From positions 1-64,000 of the forward strand of contig JAEPNV010000006.1 in the NCBI GenBank assembly GCA_017643215.1: 64,000 bases of DNA, given 5' to 3'. The notes below the pieces were generated by a model. That model ran no database searches. It was not told the origin of the DNA and was given only the letters and a program-made list of their open reading frames with translations. This DNA is from Roseibium sp. Lineage in GTDB: Bacteria > Pseudomonadota > Alphaproteobacteria > Rhizobiales > Stappiaceae. Every line of letters begins with the position of its first letter. Positions within the stretch are counted from its first letter, which is position 1. Position numbers and translations under genes: made by a program. This document shows, one piece after another, positions 46,464 through 54,761 of the stretch.

Positions 46464-49025
46464 ATGCCGGCATTTCCTGACAAGGCCAAGGTTGTCATCG
46501 TCGGTCTGGGGGGCATTGTCGGGGCGTCCGTGGCGCATCACCTGATCGAACGCGGGTGGGGCGATATCGTTGGCATCGACAAGTCCGGCATTCCCACCGA
46601 CATCGGGTCAACGGCGCACGCCTCAGATTTTTGCTACACGACGAGCCACGATTATCTGTCGGTCTGGACGACCCAGTACTCGATCGATTTCTTCGACAAG
46701 ATGGGCCATTACGAACGGGTTGGCGGACTTGAGGTGGCCCGCACCGGCGACGACGCCTGGATGGAGGAAATCAAGCGCAAGGTGACCTCCGGCAAGGCCT
46801 TCGGAACCAATGTGCGCCGCGTCACGCCCACCGAGATCAAGGAGCTGTTCCCGCTGATCGAAGAAGACCAGGTCCAGGGCGGCATGTTCGATCCAGATGC
46901 CGGCCTTGTGGTGCCCCGGTCACAGGCCGTTGCCGGCAAACTGGTCGACAATGGCGAGAAAACCGGAAAGCTGAGGGTCTTCGCCAATACGCCCGCGACG
47001 TCCCTGGTGGTCGAGGATGGCCGGATCAAGGGTGTCGTGACCCATCGCGGCACGATCATGGCCGACCACGTCATTGTGTGCGCCGGGCTGTGGGGCCGCC
47101 AGATCGCGGAAATGGTCGGCGAGGATCTTCCGGTCATGCCGGTCGATCATCCGCTGACCTTTTTTGGCCCCTATACCGAATTCGAGGGCACCGGCAAGGA
47201 CATCGGCTTCCCGCTGCTCCGCGACCAGGGCAATTCGGCCTATATGCGCGACACGGGAGATCCCAAGACGACCGAGGGCGGGCAGATCGAATGGGGGTAT
47301 TATGAAACCACCCATCCGCGCCTGTGCCATCCGCGCGACATCCTGGAAAAGGAACAGGCGCGCCTGTCACCATCGCAGCGCGACCTTGATGTGGAACAGG
47401 TCATGGCGCCGCTGGAACGGGCCATGGAGCTGACGCCGATCCTGGGCGAACTCGGCTATAACGAAAACTGGTCGTTCAACGGCCTGTTGCAGGTCTCCGC
47501 CGCCGGCGGCCCATCCTGCGGGGAAAGCCAGAAGGTGCGCGGGCTTTGGTATTGCATCGCCATCTGGGTGAAGGACGGCCCCGGCTACGGCAAATTGATC
47601 GCTGATTGGATGACCGACGGCCGCACCGACATCGACCATGCCGGGATCGACTACGCGCGTTTTTACCCGCACCAGATGAGCGAGGAATTCATCGAGGGCC
47701 GCTGTTACGAAGCCGCCCAGAAGATCTACTTCCCGGCCATCCATCCGCGCGAACCCTATGCCACGGGCCGGAATGTCAAGCGCTCGCCGTTTTATGAGCG
47801 CGAGGTCGAACTCGGCGGCTATTTCATGGAGCTCGGCGGCTGGGAACGCGCCCATGGCTACGCCGCCAACGAGCACTTGCTGGAAAAATACGGCAACAGG
47901 GTCCCGGTTCGGGAAAACGAGTGGGACAGCCGGCACTTCTGGCGCGTGTCCAACGCCGAGCAACTGGCGCTGAGCGAGGATTGCGGCGTCATCAACCTGT
48001 CGCACTTCTATATGTTCGACGTCGAAGGCCCGGACCACGTCGAACTCATGGAATGGCTGTGCGCGGCCCGGATCGGCGGCGATCAAAACATCGGCAAAGG
48101 CATTTACACCCACTTTCTCGACGATGAAGGCATGGTGCGGGCGGACCTGACCGTCATCCGCATGGCCGACCGCTGCCGGGTGATCGACGGCGCCGACGCG
48201 GGTCCGCGCGACTATCATTACGTGAAACGGATCGCCGCGGACAAAGGCTATGATGTCACCGTCACCGACGTCAGCGAAGACTACACGACCATCGGCATCT
48301 GGGGGCCGAATTCCCGAGACAACCTGAAGAAGGTCGTGTCCGATCCGGCCGCGCTCGACCCGGAAAACTTTCCCTTCGCAGCGATCCGGCAGATCGAGAT
48401 TGCGGGCAAGACCATCTTTGCCCTCCGGCTCTCCTATGTCGGCGAGCAGGGCTGGGAGTTGCACATGAAATACGAGGACGGGCTGGCCGTCTGGGACGCG
48501 CTGCGCGGCCTCGGGATCATGGCGGTTGGCGTTGAGACCTACGCCAACTCCCGCCGCATGGAAAAAAGCCTGCGCCTGCAAAACGCCGATCTCTTGACCC
48601 AGTACAACCTCTATGAAGCCGATCTGGCCCGGCCGAAGGTGAAGGACGCGGACTTCCGCGGCAAGGCCAAGCATCTGGAGTACCGCGCGCGGGACCACCA
48701 GCCGGCCATGCTGTGCACGCTGGTGATGTTAGACAACACCGACGCGAGCGGCGTTCAGCGGTACCCGGTTGGCGCGATGCCCGTCATGGACCCGGACACC
48801 GGCAAGACGCTCATCGATGCGCTCGGCCGCATCTCCTACACAACATCCGTGGCCTACGGCCCGACCATCGGCAAGAACATCGCGCTGGCCTATTTGCCGC
48901 ATGACTACTGCCAAGTGGGGCGCAAGCTAAACGTTGAGTATTTTTCGGAAACCTATCCAGTCGAGGTGGCCGGTGTCGGCTACGCCCCGCTTTACGATCC
49001 GGAAAACCTCAAGCCGAGAAGTTGA
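46464..49025 (+). CDS. dimethylglycine/sarcosine dehydrogenase-like flavoenzyme with GcvT domain
   Basis: 853 residues. The N-terminal FAD-dependent oxidase fold (about 8-400) has the dinucleotide loop VIVGLGGIVGASVAHHL and GSTAHASDFC, where His52 matches the FAD-linked His of dimethylglycine dehydrogenase. A linking domain follows, then a GcvT (THF-binding) domain and its C-terminal cap (about 480-845; IGIWGPNSRD, RLSYVGEQGWELHM). These enzymes demethylate N-methyl amino acids and pass the carbon to THF as methylene-THF. ATG 46464 has AAAGGA upstream. Next to a betaine methyltransferase, dimethylglycine or sarcosine is the likely substrate. Confidence 0.9.
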   Translation: MPAFPDKAKVVIVGLGGIVGASVAHHLIERGWGDIVGIDKSGIPTDIGSTAHASDFCYTTSHDYLSVWTTQYSIDFFDKMGHYERVGGLEVARTGDDAWMEEIKRKVTSGKAFGTNVRRVTPTEIKELFPLIEEDQVQGGMFDPDAGLVVPRSQAVAGKLVDNGEKTGKLRVFANTPATSLVVEDGRIKGVVTHRGTIMADHVIVCAGLWGRQIAEMVGEDLPVMPVDHPLTFFGPYTEFEGTGKDIGFPLLRDQGNSAYMRDTGDPKTTEGGQIEWGYYETTHPRLCHPRDILEKEQARLSPSQRDLDVEQVMAPLERAMELTPILGELGYNENWSFNGLLQVSAAGGPSCGESQKVRGLWYCIAIWVKDGPGYGKLIADWMTDGRTDIDHAGIDYARFYPHQMSEEFIEGRCYEAAQKIYFPAIHPREPYATGRNVKRSPFYEREVELGGYFMELGGWERAHGYAANEHLLEKYGNRVPVRENEWDSRHFWRVSNAEQLALSEDCGVINLSHFYMFDVEGPDHVELMEWLCAARIGGDQNIGKGIYTHFLDDEGMVRADLTVIRMADRCRVIDGADAGPRDYHYVKRIAADKGYDVTVTDVSEDYTTIGIWGPNSRDNLKKVVSDPAALDPENFPFAAIRQIEIAGKTIFALRLSYVGEQGWELHMKYEDGLAVWDALRGLGIMAVGVETYANSRRMEKSLRLQNADLLTQYNLYEADLARPKVKDADFRGKAKHLEYRARDHQPAMLCTLVMLDNTDASGVQRYPVGAMPVMDPDTGKTLIDALGRISYTTSVAYGPTIGKNIALAYLPHDYCQVGRKLNVEYFSETYPVEVAGVGYAPLYDPENLKPRS

Positions 49026-49544
49026 GCACCAACCGGCTCCGGCACGTCATCCCGGCCCCCTAGCCGGGATCGGCGAGCCCGGATCTCGGGGAAAACTGGA
49101 GTTCCGGGCCGCCCCGATCCCGGATCTCCGCTGCGCTTCGTCTGGGCGGACCCTATGAATAGTGTTGATGACGATTGAAAAATGAGTATTCGAAAACCGC
49201 ATCTCGTCCTGCCCGGACTTGATCCACCGCTGTCCGGTTCAGCTTTCGGTGGCTGTGGTTTTTTACGGAGACCAGCCGCAAGCACCCCCTCAAGGGGGGA
49301 GAAGCCATGTCGCGCCCTTTCAGTGTGTCTGTCCACTCTGCTTGCCGGAGCGAAAAGGCAAACGATATCCGCTCGATACGTCTAAACTCGCGATCTAAAC
49401 CGGACAGCCGCGGGTTAAGCCCGGTAATGGCGGCGGCGAAAAGTCCGAACACCAAAACCCAGCGTGAACATCGGCGCGGGGTCCGCTGTGGCCAGATCTT
49501 GAGATGGCCCGATGAGCCCGGGACGGCTTGGAAAGACAAAAAGA
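49026..49544. other. intergenic region with several GC-rich repeats
   Basis: 519 bp with no gene I can support. It contains a palindromic unit at 49045-49070 (stem CCCGGC/GCCGGG) followed by a related GATCCCGG stretch to about 49150, and two oppositely oriented copies of a CCGGACAG repeat (49207-49239 and 49398-49431). A promoter for the downstream methyltransferase gene must lie here or further upstream. Confidence 0.5.
49207..49431. repeat. pair of inverted CCGGACAG repeats
   Basis: The left unit 49207-49239 reads CCGGACTTGATCCACCGCTG then TCCGGTT. The right unit 49398-49431 reads AAACCGGACAGCCGCGGGTT then AAGCCCGGTAATGG, roughly the inverse. A third copy, in the same orientation as the right one, is at 31-66. 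The family looks like a dispersed intergenic repeat of about 35 bp; together the pair could fold as the ends of a 225-bp unit. Confidence 0.5.
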
Positions 49545-50576
49545 ATGTCGAAACTGGAAGACCTTCTGAATGAAAAGGGTGCGCTCCTCGCGGACGGGGC
49601 GACCGGCACCACGCTGTTTGACATGGGGCTCACTTCTGGCGACGCGCCGGAGCTTTGGAACGTCGATGAACCGGACAGGATCCGGGCGCTTCACCGCGGT
49701 TTTGTCGAGGCGGGTTCGGACATCATTCTGACCAATACGTTCGGCGCCAACCGCCACCGCCTGAAGCTGCACAGCGCGGAAGGCCGTGTGAAGGAACTCA
49801 ACGCGGCCGGCGTGCGTCTTGCCCGCGAGGTCGCCGAAGGCGCCGGCCGGCCGGTGGTTGTCGCCGGATCGATCGGCCCGACGGGCGAGTTGTTTCAACC
49901 GCTCGGCGCGCTCAGTTACGAAGAAGGCGTAGCCGCCTTTGCCGAGCAGATCGACGGCTTGATCGAGGGCGGCGCCGACGCGCTTTGGGTCGAGACCATG
50001 TCCGCTGTGGAGGAAATGAAGGCCGCGGCCGAGGCGGCGAATGGCAAGGGGCTGCCGCTTGTCATCACCGCGAGCTTCGACACGGCCGGAAAGACCATGA
50101 TGGGTCTGTCGCCAAAGAGCATGGCGGAACTCAAGCCGCAATTCGCCTGCACGCCCGTTGCCATCGGGTCCAATTGCGGGGTCGGGGCCTCCGATCTTCT
50201 GGCCGCGATCATGGAGATCACCGCCGCCGATCCGGACGCGATTGTCGTTGCCAAAGCCAATTGCGGGATTCCGGAAATCCGCGGTGATGAGGTGGTCTAC
50301 ACCGGCACGCCGGACCTTATGGCGCGCTACGCTCAGATGGCGCTCGATGCCGGCGCGCGGATCATCGGCGGCTGCTGCGGAACCTCGGCCGGGCATCTGA
50401 CCGCCATGCGCGGCGCCATGGACACGCACGCCAAGGGTCCAAGGCCGTCCCTTGACGCGGTGATCGCTGAAATCGGCCCCCTGGTCTCGCCGCCCAATCT
50501 GGAAGCCGACGCGGCCCGCGAAAGCGAAGCGGCATCCGGTGGAGGCCGCCGGCGGGGCCGCCGTCGCAGCGGGTGA
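49545..50576 (+). CDS. betaine-homocysteine S-methyltransferase family protein
   Basis: 343 residues from ATG 49545 (ATG 49512 is an alternative). It is a homocysteine-binding (zinc) methyltransferase barrel. The start LLADGATGTTLFDMGL is standard, and the three zinc cysteines are Cys211 (GSNCGVG), Cys277 and Cys278 (GGCCGT). With glycine betaine as donor it would give methionine and dimethylglycine, the substrate of the dehydrogenase encoded just upstream. The last 14 residues are a Gly/Arg-rich tail (GGGRRRGRRRSG) absent from typical family members and similar to tails on other enzymes of this locus. Confidence 0.88.
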   Translation: MSKLEDLLNEKGALLADGATGTTLFDMGLTSGDAPELWNVDEPDRIRALHRGFVEAGSDIILTNTFGANRHRLKLHSAEGRVKELNAAGVRLAREVAEGAGRPVVVAGSIGPTGELFQPLGALSYEEGVAAFAEQIDGLIEGGADALWVETMSAVEEMKAAAEAANGKGLPLVITASFDTAGKTMMGLSPKSMAELKPQFACTPVAIGSNCGVGASDLLAAIMEITAADPDAIVVAKANCGIPEIRGDEVVYTGTPDLMARYAQMALDAGARIIGGCCGTSAGHLTAMRGAMDTHAKGPRPSLDAVIAEIGPLVSPPNLEADAARESEAASGGGRRRGRRRSG

Positions 50577-50602
50577 GCAACGCCTTGACGTAAACCTAGG
50601 TT

Positions 50603-50640
50603 CATTTGGCGCGTTTTGCCGGGCAGCCGGACGCCAAATG
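50603..50640. repeat. 9-bp inverted repeat in a gene gap
   Basis: CATTTGGCG (50603-50611) and CGCCAAATG (50632-50640) are perfect inverted copies 20 bases apart, just after the methyltransferase stop codon. There is no T-run after it. It could be an operator for the ferric-reductase gene or an mRNA hairpin. Confidence 0.4.
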
Positions 50641-50739
50641 CCTGGCATTCGATTTGCAGACCGCCCACGTTGGCATTATCGAAGTGTGTTCCCGGATTGC
50701 CTTTCTTCTGATTTTTCCTCCGAAACGGAATTTATCGCG

Positions 50740-52083
50740 ATGCGCCCGCTTGGTCTGATCCTCATTGCCGCCGCCGTCCTGGTCCCGATCATCTGGTTTG
50801 CGCCTTTGGCCGCCACGCGCGATCCGGTCGCGCTGTTCAGCCAGTATCTGGGATCATCCGCCTTGATCCTGATGGGGATCAACCAGTTCATCGCAACCCG
50901 GTCTCCGGGCCTTGAAACGGTGTTCGGCGGCCTGGACCGCATTTATGTCCTGCACAAGTGGCTGGCCATCGTGGCTCTCGCCGCCTTGGGGCTGCACGAC
51001 ATTATCGACGCGGAAATGGATGGCCTGCGCGGCGGTCCGCTGGCCGGCATTGCCGAGGATGTCGGTGAGGTCTCGCTTTACGGCCTTCTGATCCTGATCC
51101 TCGCCTCGGTGATCACCTTCATTCCCTATCACCTGTGGAAATGGACACACCGGTTCATCGGCGCGTTTTTTGTCCTTGGCGCGTTCCACTTTTTCTTCAT
51201 CGAAAAGCCGTTCCAGAACGCCGATCCGCTAGGGCTTTACATTGCCGCCTTCTGCATCCTGGGGATGATCAGCTATCTTTGGATTTTGGTCCTGCGGCCG
51301 ATGGCGCCGCGTGGCCATGGCTATGTGGTCGATGCCGTCACGCGTCTGGGCGGCGTCATCGAGGTCACCCTGACACCAAAAGGGCGGGGTCTCACGCACA
51401 AGGCCGGACAATTTGCCTTTCTGTCGATCAAGGGCAACGGACTATCGGAAGAACATCCGTTCACACTGTCATCCGCGCCCGGCCCCGCCCGGGCCTTGCG
51501 GTTTTCGATCAAGGACCTTGGCGATTATACCCGCCGGCTCGGCAAGCATCTGGGAGAGGGCATGCAGGCGACGGTGAGCGGACCCTACGGCCACTTCACG
51601 CTGCCGCGTAGCCGCGATCCGCAGGTCTGGATTGGCGCCGGCATCGGCATCACGCCGTTTCTGGCGTTTGCCGAAAGCCTGAAAGAGCGCGAGACCGGGC
51701 CGGTCAAACTCTACTATTGTGTGCGGGACACCGGCGACATCCCTTACGTCGTTGATCTGGAAGCCATCGCCGAAAAGGTTCCGAACCTTGAGTTGGTTGT
51801 CGTCAACTCCGCCGAGGGCATCCGTCTCAGCCCCGATCGTGTCGTGGCCGATCTTGGCGGCAATTTGCCATCCGCACATGTCTATTTCTGTGGGCCGACC
51901 GCGATGCGCAAGGCGCTCAAGACCGGTCTCGTGGCCAAAGGGCTGCGCGCGTCCCGGTTCCACTATGAGGAATTTGAAATGCGCACCGGCATCGGCCTCG
52001 GCCGGTTGGCGGCCTGGCTGTGGGACAGCGGCACCTACGCGATCGAAAAGCGCCGGGCCGGCCGCGTCCAGCCGGCGGAATAA
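50740..52083 (+). CDS. ferric reductase-like transmembrane flavoprotein
   Basis: 447 residues. About six membrane helices in residues 1-215 form a ferric-reductase-like b-type cytochrome domain, with histidines in YVLHKWLAIVALAALGLHD and KWTHRFIGAFFVLGAFHFF. A FAD-binding beta-barrel follows (about 225-310; EEHPFTLSSAPG), then an NAD(P)-binding domain (VWIGAGIGITPFLAF, AHVYFCGPTAM). It would pass electrons from NAD(P)H across the membrane. It is the last of three rightward genes with the dehydrogenase and methyltransferase, though a 163-bp gap makes a shared transcript uncertain. It could take part in re-reducing metal or corrinoid centres. Confidence 0.87.
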   Translation: MRPLGLILIAAAVLVPIIWFAPLAATRDPVALFSQYLGSSALILMGINQFIATRSPGLETVFGGLDRIYVLHKWLAIVALAALGLHDIIDAEMDGLRGGPLAGIAEDVGEVSLYGLLILILASVITFIPYHLWKWTHRFIGAFFVLGAFHFFFIEKPFQNADPLGLYIAAFCILGMISYLWILVLRPMAPRGHGYVVDAVTRLGGVIEVTLTPKGRGLTHKAGQFAFLSIKGNGLSEEHPFTLSSAPGPARALRFSIKDLGDYTRRLGKHLGEGMQATVSGPYGHFTLPRSRDPQVWIGAGIGITPFLAFAESLKERETGPVKLYYCVRDTGDIPYVVDLEAIAEKVPNLELVVVNSAEGIRLSPDRVVADLGGNLPSAHVYFCGPTAMRKALKTGLVAKGLRASRFHYEEFEMRTGIGLGRLAAWLWDSGTYAIEKRRAGRVQPAE

Positions 52084-52243
52084 GGCGCGCGGGACCGGAC
52101 GACGGCCCGCGTGTTGCGCCAGCGGGGGTCCGTGACCCGCCTTCGGAGATCAACCACGTCTCCGGCACGCTTTGCGGGAAGGGGCGGCGGGTGTAAACTC
52201 AAGGCGTGTTCTGCGGTTCTCTTTCAAGACAAGGAGGGCGGAC

Positions 52244-52411
52244 ATGTACGGACCCTGCCACTGGCATCACCGCACGGGACCTGCCTATTTCACGCACCGG
52301 CACTGGCGGCATCAGCATTATCGGGATGGGGAGGGCGTCTGGCACGAACGACCGTGCGGACCCGACATCGAATTCGTGCTCTGGTTCATTCCCTGGCGGA
52401 TCCGTTTCTAG
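52244..52411 (+). CDS. small His/Trp-rich protein, unknown
   Basis: 55 residues with a near-ideal AAGGAGG 6 bases before the ATG. It has eight histidines, mostly in CHWHH and HRHWRHQHY, two cysteines and five tryptophans, and ends in a hydrophobic FVLWFIPWRIRF stretch. Metal or haem binding near the membrane is conceivable, but I do not recognise the family. Its TAG stop is formed at the exact left end of an inverted-repeat element. The strong ribosome site and unusual composition argue that it is real despite its size. Confidence 0.6.
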   Translation: MYGPCHWHHRTGPAYFTHRHWRHQHYRDGEGVWHERPCGPDIEFVLWFIPWRIRF

Positions 52412-52679
52412 AGCGTTCTGTGCTGAGATTGACGCAATTGTGTTTCCCGGCCGGCGCGGCGATCCACAAGGCGAGGCGCGCCATGCGTGGTGCGGCCACG
52501 CCTAAGCGGCTCAACGCCGTGGGCGGTCGCCGGATGGAAACCCGAAGGGCCGGGCTGGTTTGGGCCAAATCCGTCGGCCTTCGCCTTGACCGTATCACGA
52601 TACGGCCTGCACCAAAGCCCTTGACCTTGTCCCAAACCCGCTCCGGCACAATGGGTCAAGCTCAACACAGAACGCTCTA
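52409..52679. mobile_element. 271-bp TA-flanked inverted-repeat element (MITE-like)
   Basis: The two ends are near-perfect inverted copies over about 34 bp: left TAGAGCGTTCTGTGCTGAGA, then TTGACGCAATTGTG; right end reversed TAGAGCGTTCTGTGTTGAGC, then TTGACCCATTGTG. Each end finishes in TA, as expected for a TA target duplication of the IS630/mariner type. There is no transposase frame inside, so it would be a non-autonomous miniature element. It sits between the small His-rich gene and the end of the RACo-like gene, 15 bp from the latter's stop codon. Confidence 0.65.
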
Positions 52680-52694
52680 ATCCCGCATATCCGG

Positions 52695-54725
52695 TCAACC
52701 CCGGCGGCGCCGTCTCCGGCCGCCGGCCGCCCCGCTGGCTTCCGGCGCCGCCGTGCGTTCTGGAAGCGTGATCTCTGCGCGCAGGTTCAAGAACGGATCG
52801 GCCTTGTTGGGCAGCGCCATGGCGTTGACGAAATGCTCCTGGAATTTCGGCTCCAGCGCCGTTTCGATCTTCTCGATCTCCCGGACAGTCTGTTCGATCT
52901 GCCGCCGGTGGCCCTGATTGAGGAGCGCCATCCGCGCACCGGTGCCGGCCGCGTTGCCGACGCCCGAAACACCTGGGAGCGCGCAATCCGGGATCAGGCC
53001 GAGCACCATGGCGTATTTGGGATCGATATAGCTGCCGAAGGCCCCGGCGAGCCTGATCCGGTCGATCCGTGATGTGCCGAGTTTGTCCTGAAGCAGTTTC
53101 ACGCCGGCATAAAGCGCGGCCTTGGCGAGCTGGATGGCGCGGATATCGGTCTGGAGGATCGCGATCTCCACATCACGGTCGGCGATGAGATAGGAGAACG
53201 TGCGCCCGTTGGGGCGGATCCGCGAGGTTTGGTCCGCCCGCGCGCCGTTTATGACGCCGTCCTCGGTGATGAGCCCGGCGAGAAACATCTCGGCGACCGC
53301 CTCGATGATGCCGGAACCGCAAATGCCGGTGACACCCACCTGATCGATCTTGTCGTCGAATCCGTCTTCATCCGACCATTCGTCGACCCCGATCACCTTG
53401 AAGCGCGGCTCGAGCGTCTCCCGGTCGATCCTGAGCCGCTCGATCGCGCCGGGCGCTGCGCGCTGGCCGGCAGAGATTTCAGCGCCTTCAAAGGCCGGTC
53501 CAGTCGGTGAACTGGCGGCCAGCAGCCGCTCCGAATTGCCGAGCACGATTTCCGCGTTGGTGCCCACATCGACCAGGAGCGTGATGTCCTTCGAGGCAAA
53601 AGGCGCTTCCGACAGGGTCGCCGCCGCCGCGTCCGCGCCGACATGACCGGCGATGCAGGGCAGCATATAAACCCGCGCGCCCGGATTGAGCTTAAGATCG
53701 AGGTCCCGTGCGTTGAGCGCCAGCGCGTCGGAAACGGCGAGCGCGAAGGGCGCGCCGCCAAGTTCCACCGGATCGATGCCGAGAAACAGATGATGCATCA
53801 CCGGATTTCCGACGAATACCGCGTCCAGAATGTCGCTCCGCTGAGCGCCGACATCACCCACCAGCTTGCCGACCAGCGCGTTGACCGCCTCGCGCACGGC
53901 CTTGACCAGATCAGGCAGCTTCGACGGGTTCATCTGGACATAGGAGACCCGCGACATCAGATCCTCGCCGAACCGGATCTGCGGATTGGAGGTGCCGGCG
54001 GACGACACCGTCCGGCCGTTTTGCAGGTTGCACAAATGCGCCGCGATGGTGGTCGAGCCGATATCGACCGCAAGGCCATAGGCGAATTGTTTTTCACCGG
54101 GCCAGAGCGCGGTGATGACTGCCGGGCCGCCGCCGTCCTTATGGATCGCGGCGGTGACGGTCCATTTGCCGGTGCGCAGCACACCCTGGAGCTTCGGCAA
54201 CAGGATCGGATCCAGGGTCAGTCCGGTCAGCCCGGTCGCCGTTTCCAGCGCCTCGCGCAGGCGGTCTCCGTCGCCGCGCGGGATTTCCATATCCGGCTCG
54301 CCGAGGGTGACGGTCGCGAGCAACACGGGCGAGGCCGGTTCGATGGCCTTTGCCTCGGCGCGCTTGCGCACGACCTGCCGGTTGGTCTGGGCGTCCGTCG
54401 GCACGTCGATCACCAGATCGCCGAGGATCCTGGCCTGGCAGGACAGGCGCCGGTCCGCCGGCAGGTTGCGGAGTGTGGCGTACCGGGTTTCCGCCTCGCT
54501 CGCGCCGGCAAGGTTGTCCGCCGCGCTGGTGAGGTTCTCCTTGGCGAATGTGCCTTCTGAGACCGAGATTTGGCACCGGCCGCAGATGCCGCGCCCGCCG
54601 CAGACCGATTCCACATAAACGCCAAGCGAACGCGCCGCATCGAGAAGCGGTGTGCCGACGGGAAAGGTTCCCCGCCGCCCGCTTGGCTGAAAGACGACCT
54701 TGGCGCGTTCTGTGGTCTCCGTCAT
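52695..54725 (-). CDS. RACo-type corrinoid reductive activator (ASKHA + 2Fe-2S)
   Basis: 676 residues. It has an N-terminal plant-type 2Fe-2S domain with Cys42, Cys48, Cys51 and Cys96 (VCGGRGICGRC and SCQA). After a linker comes an actin-like ATPase domain (about 215-640; AVDIGSTTIAAHLCNL, FVGNPVMHHLFLG, VDVGTNAEIVLGN, GVTGICGSGIIEAVAEMF). RACo proteins use ATP to reduce accidentally oxidised Co(II) corrinoid back to Co(I), keeping corrinoid methyltransferases active. The protein ends in a Gly/Arg-rich tail (AGGRRRRRRG). It is the last gene of the leftward one-carbon operon, 36 bp after the methyl-THF methyltransferase gene. Confidence 0.92.
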   Translation of the reverse strand: MTETTERAKVVFQPSGRRGTFPVGTPLLDAARSLGVYVESVCGGRGICGRCQISVSEGTFAKENLTSAADNLAGASEAETRYATLRNLPADRRLSCQARILGDLVIDVPTDAQTNRQVVRKRAEAKAIEPASPVLLATVTLGEPDMEIPRGDGDRLREALETATGLTGLTLDPILLPKLQGVLRTGKWTVTAAIHKDGGGPAVITALWPGEKQFAYGLAVDIGSTTIAAHLCNLQNGRTVSSAGTSNPQIRFGEDLMSRVSYVQMNPSKLPDLVKAVREAVNALVGKLVGDVGAQRSDILDAVFVGNPVMHHLFLGIDPVELGGAPFALAVSDALALNARDLDLKLNPGARVYMLPCIAGHVGADAAAATLSEAPFASKDITLLVDVGTNAEIVLGNSERLLAASSPTGPAFEGAEISAGQRAAPGAIERLRIDRETLEPRFKVIGVDEWSDEDGFDDKIDQVGVTGICGSGIIEAVAEMFLAGLITEDGVINGARADQTSRIRPNGRTFSYLIADRDVEIAILQTDIRAIQLAKAALYAGVKLLQDKLGTSRIDRIRLAGAFGSYIDPKYAMVLGLIPDCALPGVSGVGNAAGTGARMALLNQGHRRQIEQTVREIEKIETALEPKFQEHFVNAMALPNKADPFLNLRAEITLPERTAAPEASGAAGGRRRRRRG

Positions 54726-54761
54726 TTTCGCCCTTCTAAGGGGACACGGCGATGGTCCGCA

